A program made the translations under genes and the position numbers. A stretch of 64,000 bases of DNA from Synechococcus sp. CB0101 (GTDB lineage Bacteria; Cyanobacteriota; Cyanobacteriia; PCC-6307; Cyanobiaceae), in NCBI RefSeq assembly GCF_000179235.2, contig NZ_CP039373.1, forward strand, positions 372,032 through 436,031, read 5' to 3'. Within the stretch, counting starts at the first letter, position 1; every line of letters starts with the position of its first letter. A model generated the notes under the pieces. The model saw nothing but the letters and a program-made list of their open reading frames with translations. It was not told the DNA's origin and did not search any database. Shown here one piece after another: positions 1-8,661 of the stretch.

Positions 1-943
1 ACTTGAGCAGTTCTGCCGGTGAGGCCAGCAGATCGATCGCCACGAAGTAGATCTTGCCCTCGGGATTGAGCAGGAAGCGCCAGGCCACGTTCATCCCCAC
101 CCCGGCACCGAACCAAGGGGTTTGCACTTTGCCGGTCACTTTGATCTGGGTGAAACCGCCTTCGGTGGGCTCGGCATAGCCGCGCTCGGGCAGCAGTTTC
201 AGGTTTTGGCAGTCTTCGCGGAAGAAGCGCAGGATCGCGTCGCTGCCCACGATCGGTTTCTGGAAGGGCGGTTGCAGGGCGCCGTCGCTCAGAAACAGCT
301 CGATCAACGCATCGAAATCATTGGCGTTGAGCAGATCCATGTAGCTGTTCACGGTGGGGTTGATCACCCCTTCGATGAACACCTTCTTGCGCAGCTGCTC
401 GGGGGTGGGCGGGGCCACCGGTTCCATCACCCGTTGGCCAACGCCTTTCTCGGGCGAGTAGCCCATGTCCACCACGAAGTTGCGAAGCAGCGTGATCTGC
501 TGCCCTTGCTCCACCGCCTTCAGCGAGCTGAGCACTGCCGATGCGTTGGCCGACAGCTGATAGCCCTCGGGGATCGGGGCCACAAGGCCCGCGGCCATCC
601 ATTCGCCCAGCTGATACCAGAAACCCAATTTGATGTTCACTGACCAGCCCGCATAGGTGCGGCCGATGGGCGTGTCGCTGCGGTTGGCCAGATCGCACAT
701 CACCTGGCTCTGCTCAGCGAAGTTCATCGCCTTGATCTGGCTCAGCACTTGCTCAGCAAATTGCATGCGTGCTGCGGCAGGTGCAGCCACGGTGATGGTG
801 GTGCCCATCTCCAGGTATGCATACCAGATGAGCGCCAGCTGATCTTCCGCACTGAGCTGCAAAAAGCGGGCTGTGATCGCCGGAACGGCATCAGCAGAAC
901 GGGTTTCGGGAAAAATGCGCGTGGCGCGATCAAGGGTGAACAT
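1..943 (-). CDS. ocp: Orange carotenoid protein, 3' end cut by window edge
   Basis: Soluble carotenoid-binding photoprotection protein that quenches phycobilisome energy under strong blue light. The 314 visible residues (about 317 in the family) cover the all-helical N-terminal carotenoid domain (about 15-165, with the LALIWYAYLEMG segment around W40/Y43 and W109), a linker, and the NTF2-like C-terminal domain from about 190. The keto-carotenoid-holding Tyr201 and Trp288 are at the expected positions, and Arg154 matches the interdomain salt-bridge Arg. Its usual Glu partner appears to be Asp244 here, judged against a remembered Synechocystis sequence. The ATG at 943 gives the standard MFTLDRATRIFP start. 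No frp or ketolase gene is visible on this side; the other flank is outside the window. Confidence 0.96.
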   Translation of the reverse strand, partial: MFTLDRATRIFPETRSADAVPAITARFLQLSAEDQLALIWYAYLEMGTTITVAAPAAARMQFAEQVLSQIKAMNFAEQSQVMCDLANRSDTPIGRTYAGWSVNIKLGFWYQLGEWMAAGLVAPIPEGYQLSANASAVLSSLKAVEQGQQITLLRNFVVDMGYSPEKGVGQRVMEPVAPPTPEQLRKKVFIEGVINPTVNSYMDLLNANDFDALIELFLSDGALQPPFQKPIVGSDAILRFFREDCQNLKLLPERGYAEPTEGGFTQIKVTGKVQTPWFGAGVGMNVAWRFLLNPEGKIYFVAIDLLASPAELLK

Positions 944-1316
944 CGAATATCTCAACTGTTGTTAAGGATTGTTAAAGCGTAGCACTCTTTCTCTTGAAAA
1001 TTCGCTCGTTTCTTTTCACTGCACCCTTATGCAGGTTGTTTGCGGCGTTGCCGGCTGCGATCCGCTGCATCCTGGATCGCTCCGCTTCTCGATCCTGAAA
1101 ACCGCTGCTATCACTCGGGTCTTGGTGCTGCCGGTCGCCTCGTTGGGTGGCAATTGAATCACCGTCCACCCCGGTCGTGTAGAGTGAAGCTGATTCAACG
1201 ATCACTCTTCGGCGGGTTTCTCCTCCAGGCGGCGGGTTCTCAGGATTTCACCACCCGGCCAGCAACTTCCTTCAGGGCATTCAACGAATCGGGACCATAG
1301 ATTTTTCAAGCATTTC
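944..1316. other. Divergent intergenic region, ocp / RRM gene
   Basis: This 373-base stretch separates the minus-strand ocp start from the plus-strand RNA-binding protein. I see no convincing gene. It must hold both promoters. Two TTGTTAA copies lie close to the ocp start. On the plus strand a TAGAGT hexamer near 1180 could be a -10 for the RRM gene, but there is no well-placed -35. That would give the RRM mRNA a leader of more than 100 bases, which is common for cyanobacterial RNA-binding-protein genes. Confidence 0.5.
959..975 (-). promoter_or_regulatory. Direct repeat TTGTTAA x2 upstream of ocp
   Basis: Two identical heptamers, TTGTTAA at 959-965 and 969-975, sit in direct orientation 10 bases apart, one helical turn, and 16-32 bases upstream of the ocp start codon. 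Spacing and position suit a regulator site or a start-proximal promoter element. This is inference from the sequence alone. Confidence 0.35.
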
Positions 1317-1589
1317 ATGACCATTTACGTGGGTAACCTCTCCTTCGATGCCGAAGTGGAGGACCTTCAAAGCCTGTTCGCTGAATACGGCGCCGTGCGC
1401 AAATGCAGCGTGCCCCTCGATCGCGACACCGGTCGTAAGCGTGGCTTCGCCTTTGTTGAAATGGCGCAGGAAGCCGACGAGCAAAAAGCCATCGATGATC
1501 TCCAGAACGTGGAGTGGATGGGTCGGATGATCCGTGTCAACAAAGCCGAGCCCCGTCCCGCTCCCTCCGGCGGTGGTGGTCGCTGGTGA
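1317..1589 (+). CDS. RRM-type RNA-binding protein, cyanobacterial Rbp family
   Basis: A 90-residue single-RRM protein of the cyanobacterial Rbp family (cold-responsive or mRNA-localising RNA-binding proteins). RNP2 is IYVGNL at residues 3-8 and RNP1 is KRGFAFVEM at 41-49. The canonical beta-alpha-beta layout ends near residue 80 and is followed by a very short Gly-rich tail (SGGGGRW). The tail is much shorter than in RbpA1-type proteins, so it belongs to the short or intermediate class. A strong intrinsic terminator follows at once, so it is monocistronic. Confidence 0.93.
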   Translation: MTIYVGNLSFDAEVEDLQSLFAEYGAVRKCSVPLDRDTGRKRGFAFVEMAQEADEQKAIDDLQNVEWMGRMIRVNKAEPRPAPSGGGGRW

Positions 1590-1608
1590 TCGTCACGCGA
1601 TCCTGATG

Positions 1609-1635
1609 CCGCCCCCCCCCGGGGGCGGTTTTTTT
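1609..1635 (+). terminator. Intrinsic terminator of the RRM gene
   Basis: A GC-only stem, CCGCCCCC paired with GGGGGCGG, is followed by seven T residues at 1629-1635. It lies about 20 bases after the stop of the RNA-binding protein gene. Confidence 0.9.
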
Positions 1636-1848
1636 GTGCCTACAACAGAAAACCCCGGCGTGATCGCCGAGGGGTTTCCGGAGCGGCCGGGCAAGAGAGA
1701 GGTGGCGCTCAGCGGGCGCGGTGTTCAAGGGCGCCTGATCCAATGCTGAAGCTCCAGCCGGCGTGGAGCCATCGTGCGCAACGAATGCTCACGGTTACTC
1801 GCCTCAAAAAACCTGTGGCACCATGCGGCTCAGCGAGCGCTCCCAGCC

Positions 1849-2187
1849 GTGCCCCTCATCACCCTGCGCACATCCCTTCCGGCCGTGGAAGGGTCGACCG
1901 AATTGCTGCAAGACCTCTCCGCGGCTTTGGCGCAGCAAACCGGCAAGCCCGAGTCGTATGTGATGACCATGCTCGAAGCCGCTGTGCCAATGACATTCGG
2001 CGGCAGCAGCGAGCCGAGTGCCTACGTGGAGATCAAATCCATCGGCTCGCTTCGGCCCCCAGCGATGAGTGCCGCGTTCTGCGATTTGATCAGTGCGCGC
2101 ACCGGCATTCCGGCTAACCGCATCTACATCCAATTTGAAGACGTGGCAGCCGGTAGCTGGGGCTGGGATGGGCGCACCTTCGGCTAA
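1849..2187 (+). CDS. MIF/tautomerase-superfamily protein
   Basis: A 112-residue macrophage migration inhibitory factor-like tautomerase. The family uses an N-terminal proline, exposed by Met removal, as catalytic base. A GTG start at 1849 puts Pro directly after the initiator and gives the family start PLITLRTSL; upstream in-frame ATGs at 1763 and 1774 would bury that proline and are rejected. The conserved inner segments PMTFGGSSEPSAYVEIKSIG (about residues 48-67) and NRIYIQFEDV near the C-terminus fit MIF-fold proteins. Its 3' end overlaps the convergent glgP stop by 3 bases. The physiological substrate in cyanobacteria is unknown. Confidence 0.9.
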   Translation: MPLITLRTSLPAVEGSTELLQDLSAALAQQTGKPESYVMTMLEAAVPMTFGGSSEPSAYVEIKSIGSLRPPAMSAAFCDLISARTGIPANRIYIQFEDVAAGSWGWDGRTFG

Positions 2188-4574
2188 CGCGGGCTGAGCG
2201 CTTCGATCGAAACGGGCTTGAGCTTCCAGATCCGCTCGGCGTATTCCTCAATCGAGCGATCGCTGCTGAAGAAGCCGCAGCGCATCGTGTTGGTGATCGA
2301 TGCCCGTGCCCAGCCCTCAGGGTTGATCCAGGCCTGATCCACCGCGTTCTGGGCGCGGCTGTAGTCGGCTGCATCCGCCATCACCAGGAACGGATCGGTT
2401 TGGGTGAGATTGTTCAGCAGAGGCTGGAACAGGCTGCGGTCTCCTTCGCTGAAATGGCCGGAGGCTATCAACGCCAGGGCTTCCCGCAGGCTCTGGTTTT
2501 GCTCCAGCCATGGCCAGGGGTGATACCCCTTGGCGTAGATCTCCTGCACCTGCTCGGCCGTGTGCCCAAACAGGAAGAAATTCTCCTCGCCCACCTTCTC
2601 GCGGATTTCAATGTTGGCTCCATCCAAGGTGCCGATGGTCACGGCACCATTCAGGGCCATCTTCATGTTGCCGGTGCCGGAGGCCTCTTTGCCCGCTGTG
2701 GAGATCTGCTCGGAGAGATCCACCGCTGGGTAGGTGAGTTGCCCGAGGCTCACGCTGAAGTTGGGCAGGAACACCACCCGCAAGCGGCCGCGCATGGCCG
2801 GATCCATGTTCACCATCTCCGCGATCCCCACGATCAGGCGGATGATCAACTTCGCCATGGCGTACCCCGGCGCCGCTTTGCCACCAAAAATCACGGTGCG
2901 CGGCGGCAGATCCTCGCCAGCTCGAAGGCGTAGATAGCGCTGAACCACCTCCAGCGCCGCCAGGTGCTGGCGCTTGTATTCGTGGATCCGCTTCACCTGC
3001 ACATCAAAGAGTGAGGTGTGATCCACCAGCACGCCAAGCTCCTGATGGATGTGCTCCGCCAGGCGTTGTTTGGCCTGGCTGCGCACCTGTTGCCAGCGTT
3101 CGAGGAAGCCACCATCGCTGAGCAGCGGCTCTAGGCGTTCGAGCTGATTGAGATCACGCCGCCAGTCGCTGCCGATCGTGTCATCCAGCAGCTGGGAGAG
3201 GAAGGGATTGGCCACAGCCAGCCAGCGGCGCGGCGTCACCCCGTTGGTCACGTTGGTGAAGCGCTCCGGCCAGAGCCGGGCAAAATCTGCCAGCACCTGA
3301 TCCCGCAGCAGTTGGCTGTGCAATTCCGCCACGCCGTTCGTGTGGTGGCACCCCACCACGGCCAGGTGAGCCATGCGCACGCGCCGCTTGCTGCCTTCTT
3401 CAATCAGCGACAACTTCGAGAGCACCTCCGGCTGGCCCGGATAGCGCAGCCGCACCATGCGCAGGAAGCGGGCGTTGATCTCGTAGATGATCTGCAGCTG
3501 ACGGGGCAGCAGCTGCTCAAACAGCTCCACCCCCCAGGTTTCCAGAGCTTCCGGCAGCAGGGTGTGGTTGGTGTAGCTGAGGCTCGCGGTGGTGATCGCC
3601 CAGGCCTCATCCCAATCCAACCGTTCCTGATCGATCAACAGCCGCATCAGCTCGGCAACGGCAATGGCCGGGTGGGTGTCGTTGAGCTGCACCGCGAACT
3701 TGCGATGAAACTCGCTCACCGGCAGACCCTGCTTCTTGAGGATGCGCAGCATGTCCTGCAGGGAGCAGGACACGAAAAAGATCTGTTGGCTGAGCCGCAG
3801 ACGTTTGCCCTGCTCAAATTCATCGTTGGGATAGAGCACCTTGCTCAGCGTTTCGCTTTGCACCTTCGCGAGCACCGCGCGGGTGTAATCGCCGGCGTTG
3901 AACGAGGCGAAGTCGAACGCTTCCGGGGCCATTGCCGACCACAACCGCAGGGTGTTGGCCGTGCGTACGCCGTAGCCGGTGATCGGCGTGTCATGGGCAA
4001 CGCCCAACACGGTCTGCGATCCGATCTGAACGGGATAACACCATTCCGGCCGGATCACTTCCCAGGGATTGCCCTGGGAGAGCCAGGCATCGGTGCTCTC
4101 CTGCTGACCTTGGTGGTTGATGCTCTGGCGAAAGATGCCGAATTCGTAGCGGATCCCGTAGCCAATGGCGGGTAACTCCAGGCTGGCCAGTGATTCCTGA
4201 AAGCAGGCCGCTAAGCGTCCGAGGCCGCCATTGCCCAGTCCTGGCTCCGGTTCGCAGCGGATCAGGGCGCCCAGATCAAGCCCCAATGCTTCGCAGGCCT
4301 CTTCTGCCTCACGGCGCATGCCGAGATTCACCAGGTTGTTGTCGAGATGGGGGCCCAGCAGGTATTCCGCTGAGAGGTACGCCGCCGTCCGCACGCCGGC
4401 GGTGGTGTAGGCCTCGGCGGTGTCGACCCAGTTCTGCAGCAGGCGATCGCGCACAGCCAGCGACAAGGCCATGTAGTAGTCGTGCTGGTTCGCCAGGGTG
4501 GGCGACTTGGCCTGGCTGTAAAACAAGTGGCGCCGTATCTGGTCCGCCAGAGCCCCCTGGGCTGCAACCGTCAT
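2184..4574 (-). CDS. glgP: Glycogen/alpha-glucan phosphorylase
   Basis: A PLP-dependent GT35 enzyme that phosphorolyses alpha-1,4-glucan ends to glucose-1-phosphate, mobilising glycogen in the dark. From the ATG at 4574 the protein is 796 residues, normal for the bacterial family. A frame-open ATG at 4682 would add a 36-residue leader with no family resemblance. Visible hallmarks are GLGNGGLGRLAACF, QLNDTHPAIAVAELMR, FTNVTNGVTPRRWL, KRIHEYKRQHL and the PLP-lysine region EASGTGNMKMALNG. It is convergent with the MIF-like gene and has no other glg gene beside it. Confidence 0.97.
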   Translation of the reverse strand: MTVAAQGALADQIRRHLFYSQAKSPTLANQHDYYMALSLAVRDRLLQNWVDTAEAYTTAGVRTAAYLSAEYLLGPHLDNNLVNLGMRREAEEACEALGLDLGALIRCEPEPGLGNGGLGRLAACFQESLASLELPAIGYGIRYEFGIFRQSINHQGQQESTDAWLSQGNPWEVIRPEWCYPVQIGSQTVLGVAHDTPITGYGVRTANTLRLWSAMAPEAFDFASFNAGDYTRAVLAKVQSETLSKVLYPNDEFEQGKRLRLSQQIFFVSCSLQDMLRILKKQGLPVSEFHRKFAVQLNDTHPAIAVAELMRLLIDQERLDWDEAWAITTASLSYTNHTLLPEALETWGVELFEQLLPRQLQIIYEINARFLRMVRLRYPGQPEVLSKLSLIEEGSKRRVRMAHLAVVGCHHTNGVAELHSQLLRDQVLADFARLWPERFTNVTNGVTPRRWLAVANPFLSQLLDDTIGSDWRRDLNQLERLEPLLSDGGFLERWQQVRSQAKQRLAEHIHQELGVLVDHTSLFDVQVKRIHEYKRQHLAALEVVQRYLRLRAGEDLPPRTVIFGGKAAPGYAMAKLIIRLIVGIAEMVNMDPAMRGRLRVVFLPNFSVSLGQLTYPAVDLSEQISTAGKEASGTGNMKMALNGAVTIGTLDGANIEIREKVGEENFFLFGHTAEQVQEIYAKGYHPWPWLEQNQSLREALALIASGHFSEGDRSLFQPLLNNLTQTDPFLVMADAADYSRAQNAVDQAWINPEGWARASITNTMRCGFFSSDRSIEEYAERIWKLKPVSIEALSPR

Positions 4575-4688
4575 CCCGATCTCCACAGAGCCCACCGCAT
4601 CACAGGTGTGAACCGATGGTGGTGATGGCTCCACTGGAATGGAACCTTCAAGAGCGTGCGGTGTGGATCCGCACAAAAACACAGCTTG

Positions 4689-4913
4689 TTATGCAGGCGG
4701 TTCTGTTCCCCTCCAGCAGTGATGTGGCTGATTGATTGAGCCAGCGGGCACAAGATCCGTCATCTGCTTGAGCTCGACATCCACCACGCGATGGGCATAG
4801 CCGGAGAGCGCTGTACGCGAGCGTGCAGCGGTGACTGCGCGAATGCGACTGCGGAACAAACCCCTGGATACAGGTTTCCAACGGTTATGCCGTTGTTCCT
4901 CCAACCGATACAT
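4689..4913 (-). CDS. Doubtful small basic ORF (74 aa)
   Basis: An arginine-rich 74-residue ORF in the 330-base gap upstream of glgP. I recognise no family. Composition (RSRIRAV, ARSRTALSGYAHR) is not absurd for a protein, but there is no clear ribosome-binding site. The stretch may instead be the glgP leader and promoter. Confidence 0.2.
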   Translation of the reverse strand: MYRLEEQRHNRWKPVSRGLFRSRIRAVTAARSRTALSGYAHRVVDVELKQMTDLVPAGSINQPHHCWRGTEPPA

Positions 4914-4958
4914 GGACCTGGGCGAAATGCTCCCAGCCTGGCCATGGAACGGCAGCGC

Positions 4959-5019
4959 GCACTGATCCTTAAGACCTCACTTGGGATCAGTGCACCGTGA
5001 TGCGTACAGCCTCACGGTG
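4959..5019. repeat. Two abutting perfect inverted repeats
   Basis: GCACTGATCC (4959-4968) pairs with GGATCAGTGC (4984-4993), and directly next to it CACCGTGA (4993-5000) pairs with TCACGGTG (5012-5019). The second arm overlaps the stop codon of the minus-strand gene ending at 5012. There is no T run, so these are not standard intrinsic terminators. They may fold at the 3' end of that mRNA. Confidence 0.75.
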
Positions 5020-5251
5020 CCCAGACGCGCGACCAGCCGTAGCTGCTCAAATAAATGGAGAAGGCCTGGGCATCCGCCAGTGACTGCAATGACACCTGTT
5101 CAACGACTTTGCGGTCGCCGTTTTGTTGCTGCACCTCATGGCAGGCATTGAACAGAAGATCGGGTGCTTGGTAGATCACCCATTTGCCCCGGTAAGGGGT
5201 TTGTTTGTGGATCAGGGTTGCAATCGCGGGATCTTTGTAGAGAAGAGCCAT
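5012..5251 (-). CDS. Hypothetical protein, 79 aa, divergent to glnN
   Basis: A 79-residue soluble protein without signal peptide or membrane segment; I recognise no domain. Composition is ordinary (HKQTPYRGKWVIYQAPDL, with Trp and Tyr well represented) and codon use matches the neighbours, so it is probably real. It is transcribed away from glnN, and the NtcA box lies between the two genes, about 85 bases from this start. A nitrogen-responsive role is possible but only inferred from that layout. Confidence 0.6.
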   Translation of the reverse strand: MALLYKDPAIATLIHKQTPYRGKWVIYQAPDLLFNACHEVQQQNGDRKVVEQVSLQSLADAQAFSIYLSSYGWSRVWAP

Positions 5252-5328
5252 GGATTGTTGCTACAGATACCGAACGCCATGGTCCGGCGGATGGCCAACA
5301 GCATTTCTTGAGCCTCCGATTTGTTTGT

Positions 5329-5342
5329 GTACCCATCGCTAC
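5329..5342 (+). promoter_or_regulatory. NtcA-binding box GTA-N8-TAC upstream of glnN
   Basis: The sequence GTACCCATCGCTAC is a perfect match to the NtcA consensus GTA-N8-TAC. It ends 90 bases before the glnN start at 5433. NtcA is the global nitrogen regulator of cyanobacteria and is known to activate glnN. The usual TAN3T -10 about 22 bases downstream is not perfectly matched (TAGCGAT begins at 5370), so the exact promoter is unsettled. Confidence 0.8.
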
Positions 5343-5432
5343 CGGGGGGGAATGTTACTTGGGTTCTGGTAGCGATTGATGCCTGGGTGGCCCCCCTCCG
5401 CTCGGTTAGGTGGGCACACCTTCCAGAGATTT

Positions 5433-7601
5433 ATGCCCAGTCAGCCGCGTCTTCAGGCACTCGAGACCATCCTTGACCGTCCTCCTGCTCCGGTGGCAGC
5501 GGCTGGTCCGCTTGAGGAGCTCTGGGCCAGTGATGTGTTCAGCCTGGAGGCGATGAAATCTGCTCTCCCGAAGCCCGTTTTCAAGTCGCTGCAGCGCACG
5601 ATCAAGAGTGGCGGCAAGCTGGATACGTCGGTTGCCGATGTTGTGGCGCAGGCGATGAAGGCCTGGGCCACACGCCGCGGCGCTCTCTACTACGCCCACG
5701 TCTTTTACCCGCTCACCAACCTCACAGCGGAAAAGCATGATGGTTTCATCGCTCCTCAGGGCGATGGCTCGGTGATCAGTGAATTCACGGGCAAGCTGCT
5801 GGTTCAGGGGGAGCCGGATGGCTCCTCCTTCCCCAATGGCGGCATCCGTTCCACCTTCGAGGCCCGTGGATATACGGCCTGGGATGTCACCAGCCCGGCC
5901 TACTTGATGCAGACGCCGAACGGCATCACCCTCTGCATTCCCACCGTGTTTGTGTCGTGGACTGGAGAGGCCCTCGACAAGAAGACCCCCCTCCTGCGCT
6001 CCAATGCAGCGATGGACCACCAGGCGCGGCGGTTGTTAACGCTGCTGGGTGAAACCGAGATCGCCCGCGTGAATTCGAGCTGCGGTGCGGAGCAGGAATA
6101 TTTCCTGGTGGATTCCGCCTTTACGGCGTTGCGCCCGGATCTGCAATTAGCGGGGCGTACCTTGTTCGGCGCTCCGCCTGCTAAGGGCCAGCAATTCGAC
6201 GACCACTACTTCGGCGCCATTCCTGAGCGGGTGCAAGTGTTCATGCAGGATGTGGAGCATCAGCTCTACCGCCTGGGCATCCCCGCCAAGACGCGCCACA
6301 ACGAAGTGGCCCCGGGTCAGTTCGAGATCGCTCCGTTCCACGAAGCGGCCAACGTGGCCACCGATCACCAGCAGCTGATCATGACCGTGCTGAAAGCCAC
6401 GGCCAAACAACATGGCTTCACCTGCTTGTTGCATGAAAAGCCCTTTGCCGGTGTGAACGGCAGTGGCAAGCATGTGAATTGGTCGATCGGGAACAGCACC
6501 CAGGGCAATCTGCTCGATCCGGGCAGCACGCCCCACGAGAACCTTCAATTCCTGTTGTTCTGTGGTGCTGTGATTCGGGGCGTGCATTGCTATGGCCCCC
6601 TCATGCGCGCTGCGATTGCCACCGCCAGCAACGATCATCGTCTCGGTGCCAATGAAGCGCCGCCCGCCATCATCTCGGTGTATCTCGGCAGTCAGCTGGA
6701 GGATGTGTTCGAGCAGATTCGCAGCGGCAGCCTTCAGGGTTCCGCCAAGGCGGCCTTGATGTCACTTGGGGTCGACACCCTGCCTGAACTCAACAAAGAC
6801 CCCGGCGACCGCAACCGCACATCGCCGTTTGCGTTCACGGGCAATCGTTTTGAATTCCGCGCCGTGGGTTCCGGTCAGTCGGTGGCGGGACCGCTGGTGG
6901 TGTTGAACACGATCCTCGCGGATTCCATTGAGTGGATCGCGGATCAGCTTGAGCAGCGGCTGCACTCCGGTTTGCCGCTTGAAGAAGCTGCCTTTGCGGT
7001 GTTGAAGCAAACCATGGAGGCTCACGGTGCTGTGGTCTTCGGTGGTGATGGCTACTCAGCCGAGTGGCATCGCATCGCTGTGGAGGAGCGGGGTCTGGAG
7101 AATCTGCGCACCAGTGCCGATGCCCTGCCGGTTCTGAAGAGGCCTGAGATTCGTGCGTTGTTCGAGCGCACTGGCGTGTTGTCGCCCGTTGAATTGGAGA
7201 GCCGCTTCGAGGTGTACGCCGAGCAGTACATCCTCGCGATTGAGGTGGAAGCCAAATTGGTGTTGCGCATGGCCAGAACCCAGATCTATCCAGCGGTGAT
7301 GGCCTCCCTGGAGCAGCTGGTCCAATCCGTTGTGGCGCAGGAGTCGTTGGGTTTGGCGGTTGACCGCAGCCAAGTGGAACAGATCGCGCAACTCAGTCAG
7401 CAGTTGCTGCACACCTGTCAGCAGCTCCAATCTGATCTAGACGCTTCAGCTGATGGCGTGGATGCGCACCTGCGCCACTGTGCCGATGTGCTGATGCCTC
7501 GCATGGGAGCCGTTCGCGCAGCGGTTGATGGTCTCGAGCAGCTGGTCGATGACGCCCTTTGGCCCTTGCCCACCTACCAGGAGTTGCTCTTCCAGCGCTG
7601 A
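5433..7601 (+). CDS. glnN: Type III glutamine synthetase
   Basis: ATP-dependent ligation of ammonia to glutamate by the large GSIII isoform, typically induced in nitrogen-starved cyanobacteria. The ATG at 5433 gives 722 residues, the usual GSIII length; an in-frame ATG at 5376 is further upstream but unneeded. Visible GSIII signatures are [61 protein letters not shown] and [16 protein letters not shown]. The C-terminal 130 residues are helical and Gln/Leu-rich, as in other GSIII proteins. The NtcA box upstream supports nitrogen control. A TerB-like gene follows after 26 bases. Confidence 0.97.
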   Translation: MPSQPRLQALETILDRPPAPVAAAGPLEELWASDVFSLEAMKSALPKPVFKSLQRTIKSGGKLDTSVADVVAQAMKAWATRRGALYYAHVFYPLTNLTAEKHDGFIAPQGDGSVISEFTGKLLVQGEPDGSSFPNGGIRSTFEARGYTAWDVTSPAYLMQTPNGITLCIPTVFVSWTGEALDKKTPLLRSNAAMDHQARRLLTLLGETEIARVNSSCGAEQEYFLVDSAFTALRPDLQLAGRTLFGAPPAKGQQFDDHYFGAIPERVQVFMQDVEHQLYRLGIPAKTRHNEVAPGQFEIAPFHEAANVATDHQQLIMTVLKATAKQHGFTCLLHEKPFAGVNGSGKHVNWSIGNSTQGNLLDPGSTPHENLQFLLFCGAVIRGVHCYGPLMRAAIATASNDHRLGANEAPPAIISVYLGSQLEDVFEQIRSGSLQGSAKAALMSLGVDTLPELNKDPGDRNRTSPFAFTGNRFEFRAVGSGQSVAGPLVVLNTILADSIEWIADQLEQRLHSGLPLEEAAFAVLKQTMEAHGAVVFGGDGYSAEWHRIAVEERGLENLRTSADALPVLKRPEIRALFERTGVLSPVELESRFEVYAEQYILAIEVEAKLVLRMARTQIYPAVMASLEQLVQSVVAQESLGLAVDRSQVEQIAQLSQQLLHTCQQLQSDLDASADGVDAHLRHCADVLMPRMGAVRAAVDGLEQLVDDALWPLPTYQELLFQR

Positions 7602-7627
7602 TCGTTGTTTGTCGTCGTGTTCTTGTG

Positions 7628-8032
7628 ATGCCGATGGAACCCTCCACCGCCTTTGCTGCGATCGCTTTGGCCGCTGTGTTCTGGGATGGCCGCCTCACCA
7701 TGGCGGGCTCCCGGGCCCTGCGGCATGCCCTCGACTATCGCCAGCCGTTCAAGAGCTACGACGACACCACCATGGTTGCGCTGATGGATTCCTTAGTGGC
7801 TGAGCTCCGTCAAAAAGGAGCTCAGCACATGATGGTGGAATCGGCCGAAGTGCTGAAGCCTGAACAGCGGATGACGGCCTTTGCTGTTGCCGCTGAGATC
7901 ATGCGCTCAGATGGCCGTTATGAACAGGATGAACTCAATATCCTCAGTCACCTCGCCGGTGTGCTTCACCTCAGCGACGACTTCACCTTTGAAGTGATGC
8001 GGGTGATGGATGCTCTGCATTCCGATCTCTGA
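7628..8032 (+). CDS. TerB-family (tellurite-resistance-like) protein
   Basis: A 134-residue soluble helical protein of the TerB/DjlA-like superfamily. The diagnostic stretch is MTAFAVAAEIMRSDGRYEQDEL, split here around the acidic metal-binding DGRYEQDE motif; TerB folds carry Asp/Glu in such loops. The ATG at 7628 is preferred; an earlier ATG at 7559 would overlap the glnN end. It lies 26 bases downstream of glnN and may be cotranscribed. Its function in cyanobacteria is unknown; the tellurite label is only a family name. Confidence 0.78.
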   Translation: MPMEPSTAFAAIALAAVFWDGRLTMAGSRALRHALDYRQPFKSYDDTTMVALMDSLVAELRQKGAQHMMVESAEVLKPEQRMTAFAVAAEIMRSDGRYEQDELNILSHLAGVLHLSDDFTFEVMRVMDALHSDL

Positions 8033-8040
8033 GCCCGCCT

Positions 8041-8223
8041 TCACCAGGAGGTGGTGATGTAGTGCACGAGGTCTGCGCCCAGGGGGCGACGGCCTCGGAT
8101 CGCAGCCGCCCGTTCCCCTTCCGCCGTGGCCTGGCTGAACTGGGCCATCGGCGCAGGCTGCTGCCAGGGTTCCCGTTCAAGGCCTGGGGTGGGTTCCTGG
8201 TTGGTGGAGCGGGGCTGAACCAT
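8041..8223 (-). CDS. Hypothetical small protein, 60 aa
   Basis: A 60-residue ORF with a Pro/Gln-rich first half and a conserved-looking C-terminus, RGRRPLGADLVHYITTSW. No signal peptide or membrane segment. It converges on the TerB gene with an 8-base gap. No family recognised; the compact fit between neighbours and natural composition support a real gene. Confidence 0.6.
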   Translation of the reverse strand: MVQPRSTNQEPTPGLEREPWQQPAPMAQFSQATAEGERAAAIRGRRPLGADLVHYITTSW

Positions 8224-8310
8224 GGCTGTTCTTCACGGCCTTGACCCTATGGATCGGTCTGCCCCCTCCCTGGTGCTAACCGCTACAGAAATGGCCTTGC
8301 TTGGGCCTTG

Positions 8311-8595
8311 TCAGATCAGTTCTTCTTCTGCATTCGGGCGGATTGTGCAGTCGCTGGTGGGGTAGCTCACGCAGAGAAGGGCGTAACCCTGGCTCATCTG
8401 CTCATCATCGAGATACGACTGATCCTGTTGATCCACGCTGCCCACCAGGAGCTTGCCGGCGCACGTGCTGCAGGCTCCAGCCCTGCAGGAGTAAGGGAGG
8501 TCAATGCCTTGCTCTTCAGCGGCATCGAGGATGTACGCATCGTCAGCGCAGCTGAAGGTTTCGCCGCTTTCGAGCGTGATTGTGAAGGTGGCCAT
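8311..8595 (-). CDS. Plant-type [2Fe-2S] ferredoxin
   Basis: A 94-residue soluble one-electron carrier of the photosynthetic type. Cluster ligands Cys37, Cys42, Cys45 and Cys75 give the exact C-x4-C-x2-C-x29-C spacing (CRAGACSTC then LLC). Acidic N- and C-terminal regions are typical of docking to ferredoxin-NADP reductase, nitrite reductase and others. It lies 66 bases downstream of malic enzyme on the same strand and could share its transcript. Cyanobacteria carry several paralogues, so I do not assign it as the main PetF. Confidence 0.95.
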   Translation of the reverse strand: MATFTITLESGETFSCADDAYILDAAEEQGIDLPYSCRAGACSTCAGKLLVGSVDQQDQSYLDDEQMSQGYALLCVSYPTSDCTIRPNAEEELI

Positions 8596-8661
8596 GACGA
8601 TCCTGAATTCAGATCTTGATTCAATGCTGTTGTTCTTGTCTGGGCTGTGGTGTGTTTGCCA

